Assembly (NCBI GenBank): GCA_005881355.1 | Contig: VBDM01000249.1 | Coordinates: 1-6,933, forward strand | Length of the DNA stretch: 6,933 nt | Source of the DNA: Betaproteobacteria bacterium | GTDB taxonomy: Bacteria > Pseudomonadota > Gammaproteobacteria > Burkholderiales > SG8-39 | Reading direction: 5' to 3' | Shown: in pieces, positions 1-6,458 of the stretch | How the letters are laid out: each line of letters opens with the position of its first letter | Position numbering within the stretch: position 1 is the first letter of the stretch | The notes under the pieces: model-generated | What the model saw: the letters and a program-made list of their open reading frames with translations, nothing else | What the model was told of the DNA's origin: nothing | Databases searched by the model: none | Position numbers and translations under genes: made by a program

Positions 1-1
1 A

Positions 2-343
2 GCCGTATTCAACGCGTTGTCTTTGTTCAACCACGCAAACGTACGGATTCCGCCGACAGTGGATCGTATACTGCGCTGGTTTCTTGTCACCCCCGACATG
101 CACCGGGTGCATCACTCCGTCGATGCAACCGAAACCAACAGCAACTTCAGCTTCGTGTTGCCTTGGTGGGACCGCCTGTTCGGCACGTACCGCGCCCGAC
201 CCGAGGGCGGGCACGAGCGGATGACGATAGGGGTCGACCAGTTCCGCGCGCCGCGAGATTTCCGGCTTGATCGCATGCTGCTCCAACCTTTCCGCGATGA
301 CGCCGGTCCTTATGCGATCAACCGTAGATGGAAAACCGGCTGA
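2..343 (+). CDS. Sterol desaturase / fatty acid hydroxylase family protein, C-terminal part
   Basis: This is the 3' end of a gene that begins upstream of the window; the frame is open from base 2 to the TGA at 341-343. The diagnostic feature is an HxxHH cluster (HRVHH, bases 101-115) in the context TPDMHRVHHS, followed by ETNSNFSF and WWDRLFGTYR. These are the closing histidine box and tail typical of the FA_hydroxylase / sterol desaturase superfamily. Family members are polytopic inner-membrane enzymes that use a histidine-bound di-iron centre to hydroxylate or desaturate lipids. The earlier histidine boxes and membrane helices would lie outside the window, so the substrate cannot be inferred. 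A TTG at 17 and similar codons are internal, not starts. The stop overlaps the next small gene, which suggests co-transcription. The family call is firm; the specific reaction is unknown. Confidence 0.88.
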   Translation, partial: AVFNALSLFNHANVRIPPTVDRILRWFLVTPDMHRVHHSVDATETNSNFSFVLPWWDRLFGTYRARPEGGHERMTIGVDQFRAPRDFRLDRMLLQPFRDDAGPYAINRRWKTG

Positions 344-585
344 TGCTCGACGCCCGAGATCTCATGACTGAAATGATGTCTGGTACGCCGATGGGGCCGT
401 TCGGTCCGCTGATGATGCTAGTCTTTGCGGTGCTGATCATTCTGCCGTTTTGGTTCATTTTCGCGAAAGCAGGATTCCCTCGATGGCTGAGTCTGCTCAT
501 GGTGGTGCCTATCGTCAACGCGATCATGCTGTATGTCTTCGCTTTCTCGGATTGGCCGAGCCTGCAGAAGAAACCCAACGAGTAG
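328..585 (+). CDS. Small two-helix inner-membrane protein, unknown function
   Basis: This encodes up to 85 residues with two hydrophobic segments, roughly residues 26-46 (GPLMMLVFAVLIILPFWFIF) and 53-74 (WLSLLMVVPIVNAIMLYVFA). A short loop with AKAGFPR joins them, and the tail SDWPSLQKKPNE is polar. The pattern FWFIFAKAGFPRWLSLL...PIVNAIMLYVFAFSDWP resembles small uncharacterised proteobacterial membrane proteins; I know no assigned function. The start is uncertain. ATG 328 gives the longest form but has no clear ribosome binding site. ATG 343 shares a base with the upstream TGA (TGATG), the classic translational-coupling arrangement. ATG 364 has GAG at a suitable distance. All three keep both helices. 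It is probably co-transcribed with the upstream hydroxylase gene and converges on yifB 81 bp away. Confidence 0.7.
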   Translation: MENRLMLDARDLMTEMMSGTPMGPFGPLMMLVFAVLIILPFWFIFAKAGFPRWLSLLMVVPIVNAIMLYVFAFSDWPSLQKKPNE

Positions 586-666
586 TGGTGGAGAGCTGAT
601 CATGCGCCCGGTTTCCACGCCAAGTTGCGTGAGCCTTGCGCCGTAGCTGGTTTGCGCGCGGAAAAT

Positions 667-2166
667 CTAAAGAGCGCGGTCGAAGCGCCGGTATTGAATC
701 GCCTCGGCCACGTGGGCGACACCAATGGTCGGTTCGCCCGCAAGGTCGGCGATCGTGCGAGCGAGCTTCAGAACGCGGTGATACGCGCGCGCCGAAAGGT
801 GAAGCTTGGCGATCGCCTGCTTCAGCAGCGCGCCCGCCTTGTCCTCGAGGGCGCAGAGCCGCTCGACTTCGCGGGGGCCGAGCCGGGTGTTGTCCTTGCC
901 CTGGCGTTCGAGCTGCCGTCCGCGCGCCCGTTCGACGCGCTCCCGGACCTGCGAAGAGCTTTCGCCCCGGCCCGCCTGCACCAGCTCGTCTTCGCGCAGC
1001 GCCGGCACCTCGATCTGGATATCGATGCGATCGAGCAGCGGTCCCGAGAGCCTGCAGCGGTAGCGCGCAATCTGGTCGGGCGTGCAGCGGCACTTGCCGC
1101 TGAAATGTCCCAGATATCCGCAAGGGCAAGGATTCATCGCGCCGATCAGCTGGAAGCGCGCGGGAAACTCGGCCTGGCGGGCGGCGCGCGAGATGGCAAC
1201 GCGGCCGGATTCGAGCGGTTCGCGCAGCGCTTCGAGCACTCTGCGGTTGAACTCCGGCAGCTCGTCCAGAAACAGCACGCCGTTGTGCGCAAGGGATATC
1301 TCGCCGGGGCGCGGGTCGCTTCCTCCGCCGACCAGCGCGACGCTGGATGCCGAGTGGTGCGGCGCGCGGAACGGCCGCTGTTTCCAGTTCTCCAGGCGAA
1401 AGCCGCTCGAGCCGAGCGACGCGAGCGCCGCGGACTCGAGCGCTTCCTCGCCGCTCATCGGCGGCAGCAAACCCGGGAAGCGAGCCGCGAGCATCGATTT
1501 CCCGGTACCGGGCGGCCCGACCATGAGCACGCTGTGGCCGCCTGCGGCCGCGACTTCGAGCGCGCGCTTGGCCTGCGCCTGGCCTTTCACCTCCGCGAGG
1601 TCCGGGTAATTCGGCGGGATGAAGATCGGTTGCGCCGTCGGCCGCGGCAGCGACTGGCGGCCGGCGAGGTGGGCGCAGACCTCGAGCAGCGACCCCGCCT
1701 GGTAGATGCTGGCCCCGCCGACGAGCGCCGCCTCGTCGGCGCTCGCGGGCGGCAAGATGAATGCCCGGCCCTCTCGGGCTGCGCGCCAGGTCATCGCGAG
1801 CGCGCCGCGCACCGGACGCAGCTCGCCGCTGAGCGAGAGCTCTCCGGCGAACTCGTATTTCGAGATGCCGTCGGCCTCGAGCTGGCGCGAGGCGGCGAGA
1901 ATGCCGAGCGCGATCGGCAGATCGAATCGGCCGCTCTCCTTGGGGAGCTCGGCGGGTGCGAGATTGACGGTGATGCGCCGCGCGGGAAATTCAAAGCGGG
2001 AGTTCACGAGCGCCGCGCGCACGCGGTCGCGGCTTTCCTTCACTTCGGTGTCCGGGAGACCGACGATGGTGAACGAGGGCAGGCCGTTTCCCAGATGCAC
2101 CTCGACGGTGACTTCGGGAGCATCGAGCCCCGAGAGCGCACGGCTGTGGAGCACCGCGAGCGACAT
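667..2166 (-). CDS. comM: YifB/ComM family Mg-chelatase-like AAA+ ATPase
   Basis: This is a full-length 499-residue protein. The N-terminal ChlI-like domain (about residues 1-170) opens with MSLAVLHSRALSGLDAPEV and contains GLPSFTIVGLPDTEVKESRDR, a hallmark of the YifB family. The Mg_chelatase AAA+ core follows, with Walker A GPPGTGKS (217-224), PFRAPHHSAS (265-274), Walker B GVLFLDE (296-302), a cysteine-rich CPCG...CRC segment (347-361) and GPLLDRID (375-382). The C-terminal Mg_chelatase_C domain ends in YRRFDRAL. In naturally transformable bacteria ComM is a hexameric helicase that promotes branch migration of incoming DNA; elsewhere its role is less clear and it is often just called YifB. 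Its ATG lies 6 bp after the ubiK stop, so the two form an operon, an arrangement I recall as common in betaproteobacteria. All ATPase motifs are intact. Confidence 0.95.
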   Translation of the reverse strand: MSLAVLHSRALSGLDAPEVTVEVHLGNGLPSFTIVGLPDTEVKESRDRVRAALVNSRFEFPARRITVNLAPAELPKESGRFDLPIALGILAASRQLEADGISKYEFAGELSLSGELRPVRGALAMTWRAAREGRAFILPPASADEAALVGGASIYQAGSLLEVCAHLAGRQSLPRPTAQPIFIPPNYPDLAEVKGQAQAKRALEVAAAGGHSVLMVGPPGTGKSMLAARFPGLLPPMSGEEALESAALASLGSSGFRLENWKQRPFRAPHHSASSVALVGGGSDPRPGEISLAHNGVLFLDELPEFNRRVLEALREPLESGRVAISRAARQAEFPARFQLIGAMNPCPCGYLGHFSGKCRCTPDQIARYRCRLSGPLLDRIDIQIEVPALREDELVQAGRGESSSQVRERVERARGRQLERQGKDNTRLGPREVERLCALEDKAGALLKQAIAKLHLSARAYHRVLKLARTIADLAGEPTIGVAHVAEAIQYRRFDRAL

Positions 2167-2172
2167 CGCGGG

Positions 2173-2415
2173 TTATTTCTGTCCGAGCTTCGCCTCGAGT
2201 TCGGCGACGCGGGTTTCCAGCTCGGAAAGCTTTTCCCGGGTGCGGGCGAGCACCTTGGCCTGGATCTCGAGTTCCTCACGCGTCGCCAGGTCCAGCTTGG
2301 CGAATGCCGCCGAAAGCAGCGCCCGCAGGTTCTTTTCCACGTCCTTGGCGGGACTTGCGGCAAGGAAATCGCTGATCCTCGCGCTGAGGTCTTCGAGTAT
2401 ACGGGTCTGGGTCAT
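2173..2415 (-). CDS. ubiK: UbiK accessory factor (BMFP domain, YqiC-like)
   Basis: This is an 80-residue protein beginning MTQTRILEDLSARISDFLAA. The first half is the amphipathic BMFP segment, including the SPAKDVEKNLRALLSAAFAKLDL region. The second half, REELEIQAKVLARTREKLSELETRVAELEAKL (about residues 46-77), is a C-terminal coiled coil. UbiK assists aerobic ubiquinone biosynthesis: in E. coli it binds UbiJ and membrane lipids and supports the Ubi complex. The Salmonella homologue YqiC has membrane-fusogenic properties. The frame is open further upstream (to an ATG at 2595), but those residues have no family resemblance and overlap the divergent promoter, so the ATG at 2415 is chosen. No strong Shine-Dalgarno is visible before it. 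It is followed after 6 bp by yifB in the same orientation. Confidence 0.93.
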   Translation of the reverse strand: MTQTRILEDLSARISDFLAASPAKDVEKNLRALLSAAFAKLDLATREELEIQAKVLARTREKLSELETRVAELEAKLGQK

Positions 2416-2470
2416 CGAGATCGCGTCGTCGGTCGAGTCTAGCACGGGGATTAACGCGGCCACCCCGGGC

Positions 2471-2500
2471 TTGGCCGACTGCACGGGAATAGTGCATAAT
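2471..2500 (+). promoter_or_regulatory. Possible sigma70 promoter overlapping the NtrC box
   Basis: TTGGCC (2471-2476, 4 of 6 to the -35 consensus) and CATAAT (2495-2500, 5 of 6 to the -10) are separated by 18 bp. The pair straddles the NtrC box at 2480-2496, so bound NtrC would block it. This resembles E. coli glnA, where the sigma70 promoter glnAp1 overlaps NtrC sites and is repressed while the sigma54 promoter is activated. It is a motif match only; the -35 is weak and the element may be fortuitous. Confidence 0.35.
2480..2496 (+). promoter_or_regulatory. NtrC-binding box (site 1)
   Basis: The sequence TGCAC-GGGAATA-GTGCA is a perfect match to the symmetric TGCAC-N7-GTGCA core of the enterobacterial NtrC (GlnG) enhancer, with exact half-sites and the exact 17-bp span. 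Its centre lies about 128 bp upstream of the start site predicted from the sigma54 promoter at 2590-2605. This is a normal enhancer distance and close to the -140/-108 sites of E. coli glnA. It sits before a glnK-amtB operon, the textbook NtrC target. No ntrB/ntrC gene is in the window, so the regulator is inferred. Confidence 0.8.
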
Positions 2501-2510
2501 GATTTTGTTG

Positions 2511-2527
2511 TGCCCCACGCAAGTGCG
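2511..2527 (+). promoter_or_regulatory. Second NtrC-like box (site 2)
   Basis: TGCCC-CACGCAA-GTGCG matches TGCAC-N7-GTGCA at 8 of 10 half-site bases. Its centre is 31 bp downstream of site 1, about three helical turns, which puts both on the same DNA face. The tandem NtrC sites at E. coli glnA are about 32 bp apart. The weaker match would fit cooperative binding of a second NtrC dimer. It overlaps a separate perfect inverted repeat (2514-2531), so another regulator could use this segment instead. Confidence 0.5.
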
Positions 2528-2531
2528 TGGG
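2514..2531. repeat. 18-bp near-perfect palindrome in the porin-glnK control region
   Basis: CCCACGCA-AG-TGCGTGGG has two exact 8-bp arms around a 2-bp centre. It lies between the strong NtrC box and the sigma54 promoter, overlapping the weaker NtrC-like box. As DNA it could be an operator for a dimeric regulator. As RNA it could form a hairpin only in a transcript from the upstream sigma70-like promoter. No T-run follows, so it is not an intrinsic terminator. Confidence 0.6.
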
Positions 2532-2589
2532 ATTCCGTCGTTCCACTCCCGCGATTCCTCAGCCCATTGATCGGAAACAAGAAAAAATC

Positions 2590-2605
2590 TGGCATGGGCT
2601 GTGCT
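2590..2605 (+). promoter_or_regulatory. Sigma54 (RpoN) -24/-12 promoter of the porin-glnK-amtB operon
   Basis: The sequence TGGCATG-GGCT-GTGCT matches the consensus TGGCAYG-N4-TTGCW with one mismatch. The invariant GG (2591-2592) and GC (2603-2604) are exactly 10 bp apart, and a C precedes the element as in the YTGGCA consensus. Transcription should begin near 2616, giving a leader of about 30 nt before the porin ATG at 2646. Together with the NtrC boxes about 100-130 bp upstream this forms a complete enhancer-dependent promoter. The intervening DNA is AT-richer (GGAAACAAGAAAAAAT), which could help looping; I do not see a convincing IHF site. Confidence 0.82.
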
Positions 2606-2645
2606 GAAGCGGGTTCGTCTTTTCACCCAACTGAAAGGTCCAGCA

Positions 2646-3724
2646 ATGAAAAAGCTTTTTCTTGCTTCCGCCGTTTCTGCACTCTTTGCAGCTGCGACCA
2701 CGGTGCTCGCTCAGGCGAGGCCCGGTGGCGCACCGACTCTGGATAAGGTTCTCGAGGCCTCGGGCATCAGCGTGAGCGGTTATATCGACGCGGGTTATAC
2801 GCACGCGGATAGAAACATCGAAGCCATGGCGGCTGTTGGTCCTGCTCCTAGAGTATTTGACAACCAGAACAACTCTTTCGGGCTGCATCAGCTCGGAGTC
2901 ACCATTTCCAAACAACCGAAAGCGGGTTTTGGAGGCTTGGTCAATTTCACTACGGGGAAGGACGCTCCGGTACTCAATTCACTCAATCCCAATGACCCGC
3001 CTGCGTCCCAATTCGACCTCACCCAAGCCTACGCACAATACGCCAGGGGCAAGCTCACCCTGATCGCCGGCAAATTCGTCACGCTCCACAGCACCGAGGT
3101 GATCGCGAGCACGGGAAATACCAACATCTCCCGCTCGATCCTGTTCGGTTCCGTGCCGTTCACCCACACCGGCGTGCGCGGGAGCTGGGCGCTCAATGAT
3201 CAGGTCAGCTTCTACGCCGGCCTCAACAACGGCTGGGATCAGCTTACCGACCAGAACAGACCCAAGACGGTCGAGCTCGGCGCGTCGCTCAACCCCGTCA
3301 AACCGCTGACCGTTATGCTTTCGGCGTACTCAGGCAAAGAGTCGTTCCTGCCTAACGGAAATGCCGTACCTCAAGGCACCCGGACGTGGGCGTGGAATAT
3401 CTGAGCGTCAGCCAGGAGAATGTCGCCAACACCAACCTGAAGTACAGCGGCGTGGCGCTCTACGGCACCTACATGTTCACGCCGAGGTACCGCGGCGTTC
3501 TGCGGTACGAATCCTTCGACGACAAGGATGGCCTGCACTTCGGTATTGCTGGCCAGAAATACAAGGAAGTGACCGTAACCGGTTCCTACCTGGCAGCGGA
3601 CAACTTCGAAATGCGCGCCGAAGTACGCAAGGATACCGCGACAAACCCGGTATTTATAAACTTCGCCGGCCCGCTCAGCAAGAGCCTGATGACGCTCGCG
3701 CTGCAAGGCCTGTACAAGTTCTAG
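2646..3724 (+). pseudogene. BBP2-like outer-membrane beta-barrel porin, frameshifted by an internal deletion
   Basis: The ATG at 2646, with AAGG 5' of it, starts a typical signal peptide (MKKLFLASAVSALFAAATTV, probable cleavage after VLA, residue 22). The mature start LDKVLEASGISVSGYIDAGYTH is characteristic of the BBP2/Porin_2-like outer-membrane barrel family. Family-like segments continue through GFGGLVNFTTGKDAP, LTLIAGKF, SRSILFGSVPFTHTGVRGSW and LNNGWDQLTD to QGTRT, and the frame then stops at TGA 3402-3404. The remainder (GVEYLSVSQENVANTNLKYSGVALYG, YESFDDKDGLHFG, ending LQGLYKF) is in another frame from about 3383 to the TAG at 3724. The final phenylalanine is the usual outer-membrane assembly signal. 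In relatives I recall, about 15-17 residues (one strand pair, LLNVVATY-like) lie between GTR and GVEYLSV; they are absent here. So this is a deletion with a frameshift, not a single-base slip. It is either a true pseudogene or an assembly error. It is the first gene after the sigma54 promoter and lies 47 bp before glnK, suggesting nitrogen-regulated passage of ammonium or small N-compounds. The transported solute is unknown. Confidence 0.85.
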
Positions 3725-3771
3725 CGCTCGAGTCCACTCAACCTTTAACTTTAGAGGGAGGGAGCAACTCC

Positions 3772-4110
3772 ATGAAACTCCTCACAGCAATCATCAAGCC
3801 GTTCAAGCTTGACGAGGTACGGGAAGCCCTGTCCGCCATCGGCGTGCAGGGCATTACCGTTACCGAAGTCAAGGGCTTTGGCAGGCAGAAAGGGCACACG
3901 GAGCTTTACCGCGGCGCGGAATACGTGGTCGATTTCCTGCCGAAAGTGAAGGTCGAGGCCGCGATCAAGGACGAAATGCTCGATCAGGCGATCGAGGCCA
4001 TCGAAAAATCGGCCAACACGGGAAAGATCGGCGACGGCAAGATCTTCGTCTTCGATCTGAAGCAAGTGATCCGCATCCGCACCGGCGAAACCGGTGCGGA
4101 AGCCCTTTAG
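3772..4110 (+). CDS. glnK: PII nitrogen regulatory protein GlnK
   Basis: This is a 112-residue protein of normal PII length, beginning MKLLTAIIKPFKLDEVREAL. The T-loop GHTELYRGAEY places Tyr51 at the canonical uridylylation site. The B-loop TGKIGDGKIFV (about residues 83-93) binds the phosphates of ATP/ADP, and the C-terminal VIRIRTGETG is typical. Cytoplasmic trimers sense ATP/ADP, 2-oxoglutarate and, through GlnD uridylylation, glutamine. The GlnK paralogue paired with amtB docks its T-loop into AmtB and closes it when ammonium is plentiful. A strong purine-rich ribosome binding site (GAGGGAGGGAG) precedes the ATG. It lies 11 bp upstream of amtB and 47 bp after the porin reading frame, with no promoter of its own visible, so it should be expressed from the sigma54 promoter. 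It could instead be called glnB from sequence alone; linkage to amtB favours glnK. Confidence 0.95.
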   Translation: MKLLTAIIKPFKLDEVREALSAIGVQGITVTEVKGFGRQKGHTELYRGAEYVVDFLPKVKVEAAIKDEMLDQAIEAIEKSANTGKIGDGKIFVFDLKQVIRIRTGETGAEAL

Positions 4111-4121
4111 GGAGAACCACG

Positions 4122-5519
<1,398 letters not shown>

Positions 5520-5574
5520 GGGGAACAAGGAAGGTACCCATCGCCGAGATTCAGAACACCCAGTAAGCAAGGAG

Positions 5575-5593
5575 AAGCCCGAAAGGGCTTTTT
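5575..5593 (+). terminator. Intrinsic terminator 1 after amtB
   Basis: A 6-bp stem AAGCCC/GGGCTT closes a GAAA tetraloop (5581-5584, GNRA type) and is followed immediately by TTT. It lies 56 bp after the amtB stop. The short U-tract suggests moderate strength; the second hairpin directly downstream backs it up. Confidence 0.75.
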
Positions 5594-5595
5594 GG

Positions 5596-5622
5596 AAGGG
5601 CGCCTCCGGGCGCCCTTTTTTT
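5596..5622 (+). terminator. Intrinsic terminator 2 after amtB (strong)
   Basis: A 9-bp stem AAGGGCGCC/GGCGCCCTT with a TCCG loop (5605-5608) is followed by further T residues to 5622; counting the two in the stem, the T-run is seven long. The GC-rich core and long T-run make this the main stop for the porin-glnK-amtB transcript. It insulates the FAH-ridA unit, which must therefore have its own promoter. Confidence 0.9.
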
Positions 5623-5637
5623 CGGCAGCCTGGGTCC

Positions 5638-5666
5638 CTGGCGCGGCAATCCGTTCATGCGAAAAT
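5638..5666 (+). promoter_or_regulatory. Weak sigma70-like promoter candidate for the FAH-ridA unit
   Basis: GAAAAT (5661-5666, 4 of 6 to TATAAT) lies 17 bp after CTGGCG (5638-5643, 3 of 6 to TTGACA). It is the only AT-rich hexamer between the amtB terminators and the FAH ATG, and a promoter is expected here because the preceding operon is terminated. The match itself is poor. Confidence 0.25.
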
Positions 5667-5679
5667 ACGCGCTTTCTGC

Positions 5680-5708
5680 CGGGGCGTTCGCCGACCGGGT
5701 GCGCCCCG
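5680..5708 (+). repeat. Inverted repeat in the FAH 5' leader
   Basis: CGGGGCG (5680-5686) and CGCCCCG (5702-5708) are exact 7-bp complements around a 15-nt loop, ending 22 bp before the FAH ATG. In RNA this would form a GC-rich hairpin just upstream of the ribosome binding region, followed by only TTTT. It could be a weak attenuator or a chance pairing in GC-rich DNA. Confidence 0.4.
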
Positions 5709-5730
5709 TTTTGGACTCGAGGATCTCATC

Positions 5731-6429
5731 ATGAAAATGGAATACGTCATCGGCACCTGGAATATCCCTTCGCTGCCCATCGTCGGCTCGGACGCGCGCT
5801 TTCCCGTGCGCCGCATCTTCTGCGTCGGCCGCAATTACGTCGAGCACCAGAAAGAGATGGGGGGCGACGGCCGCGAGCAGCCGTTCTTCTTCGCGAAGTC
5901 GGCGCACGATCTCGTTCCCGAAGGCGGCTCGATCCACTACCCGCCGATGACGACCAACTTCCACTGGGAAACCGAGCTGGTCGCGGTGATCGGCACCGGC
6001 GGCTACAGGATTTCCTCGAATAAAGCTGACGACCACATCTGGGGCTATGCGGTCGGGCTCGATATGACCCGACGCGATCTCCAGCAAGTGGGCAAGGACA
6101 AGGGCCGGCCTTGGACGTTCGGCAAGGACTTCGACCAGTCCGCTCCGGTCGGGCCGATCAGCCCCGCCTCGACGATCGGGCACCCGAAGAAGGGCAGGCT
6201 GTGGCTCAAAGTGAACGGGGAATTTCGCCAGAACTCGGACATAGACCAGATGATCTGGAGCGTGCCCGAACAGATCGCGTTCCTCACGCAGTACTACACG
6301 CTCGAGGCGGGGGACCTCGTCATGACCGGCACCCCTGCCGGAGTCGGCCCGGCCAAACCGGGCGACGAACTCGTGGCCGGAATCGACGGCCTGGGTGAGC
6401 TGCGGGTGCAAACCCTGCCGCCGCGATAA
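5731..6429 (+). CDS. Fumarylacetoacetate hydrolase (FAH) family protein, fumarylpyruvate hydrolase-like
   Basis: This is a 232-residue, single-domain FAH-family enzyme. The N-terminal RIFCVGRNYVEHQKEMG (about residues 28-44) and PFFFAKSAHDLV (51-62) are typical. The divalent-metal ligands appear as Glu80 and Glu82 in NFHWETELVAVIG and Asp111 in GLDMTRRDLQ. Lys132 lies in TFGKDFDQSAPVGP, and TGTPAGVGP (199-207) closes the active site. Family members cleave acylpyruvates, such as fumarylpyruvate in the gentisate pathway (NagK-like); small members have also been assigned oxaloacetate decarboxylase or tautomerase roles. No gentisate dioxygenase or maleylpyruvate isomerase gene is in view, so the substrate stays open. 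CGAGGA precedes ATG 5731. The frame is open back to 5512, but that extension would cross the amtB terminators. It is followed after 29 bp by a RidA-family gene. Confidence 0.9.
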   Translation: MKMEYVIGTWNIPSLPIVGSDARFPVRRIFCVGRNYVEHQKEMGGDGREQPFFFAKSAHDLVPEGGSIHYPPMTTNFHWETELVAVIGTGGYRISSNKADDHIWGYAVGLDMTRRDLQQVGKDKGRPWTFGKDFDQSAPVGPISPASTIGHPKKGRLWLKVNGEFRQNSDIDQMIWSVPEQIAFLTQYYTLEAGDLVMTGTPAGVGPAKPGDELVAGIDGLGELRVQTLPPR

Positions 6430-6447
6430 TCGGCCGAAGTCCCGAAC

Positions 6448-6453
6448 AGGAGG
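6448..6453 (+). promoter_or_regulatory. Strong ribosome binding site fixing the ridA GTG start
   Basis: A perfect AGGAGG lies 5 bp before GTG 6459. It shows that translation of the RidA gene was meant to begin at MSIKRHPAG, which is out of frame with the rest of the protein. It therefore supports a lesion rather than an internal start at 6496. Confidence 0.85.
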
Positions 6454-6458
6454 TCCAC

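Noticed and set aside
602..646. A 14-codon ORF after a GGAGAG in the gap between the small membrane gene and yifB
   Set aside because: Too short, no recognisable product, and located in a convergent gap where no gene start is expected.
625..2442. A 605-codon open frame on the plus strand opposite yifB and ubiK
   Set aside because: It is the antisense shadow of two clearly recognised genes in GC-rich DNA; its product is Arg/Ala-rich low-complexity sequence with no family resemblance.
2560..2580. Possible IHF site between the NtrC boxes and the sigma54 promoter
   Set aside because: Only a partial match to WATCAANNNNTTR on the minus strand around CCCATTGATC; too weak to call, although IHF would make sense there.
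2416..2595. N-terminal extension of UbiK to an upstream ATG at 2595
   Set aside because: The extra 60 residues have no family resemblance and would run through the NtrC boxes and to the edge of the sigma54 promoter; the normal UbiK start is the ATG at 2415.
2601..2645. Upstream GTG start for the porin at 2601
   Set aside because: It lies inside the -12 element of the sigma54 promoter and would bury the signal peptide; the ATG at 2646 with AAGG before it begins the signal peptide directly.
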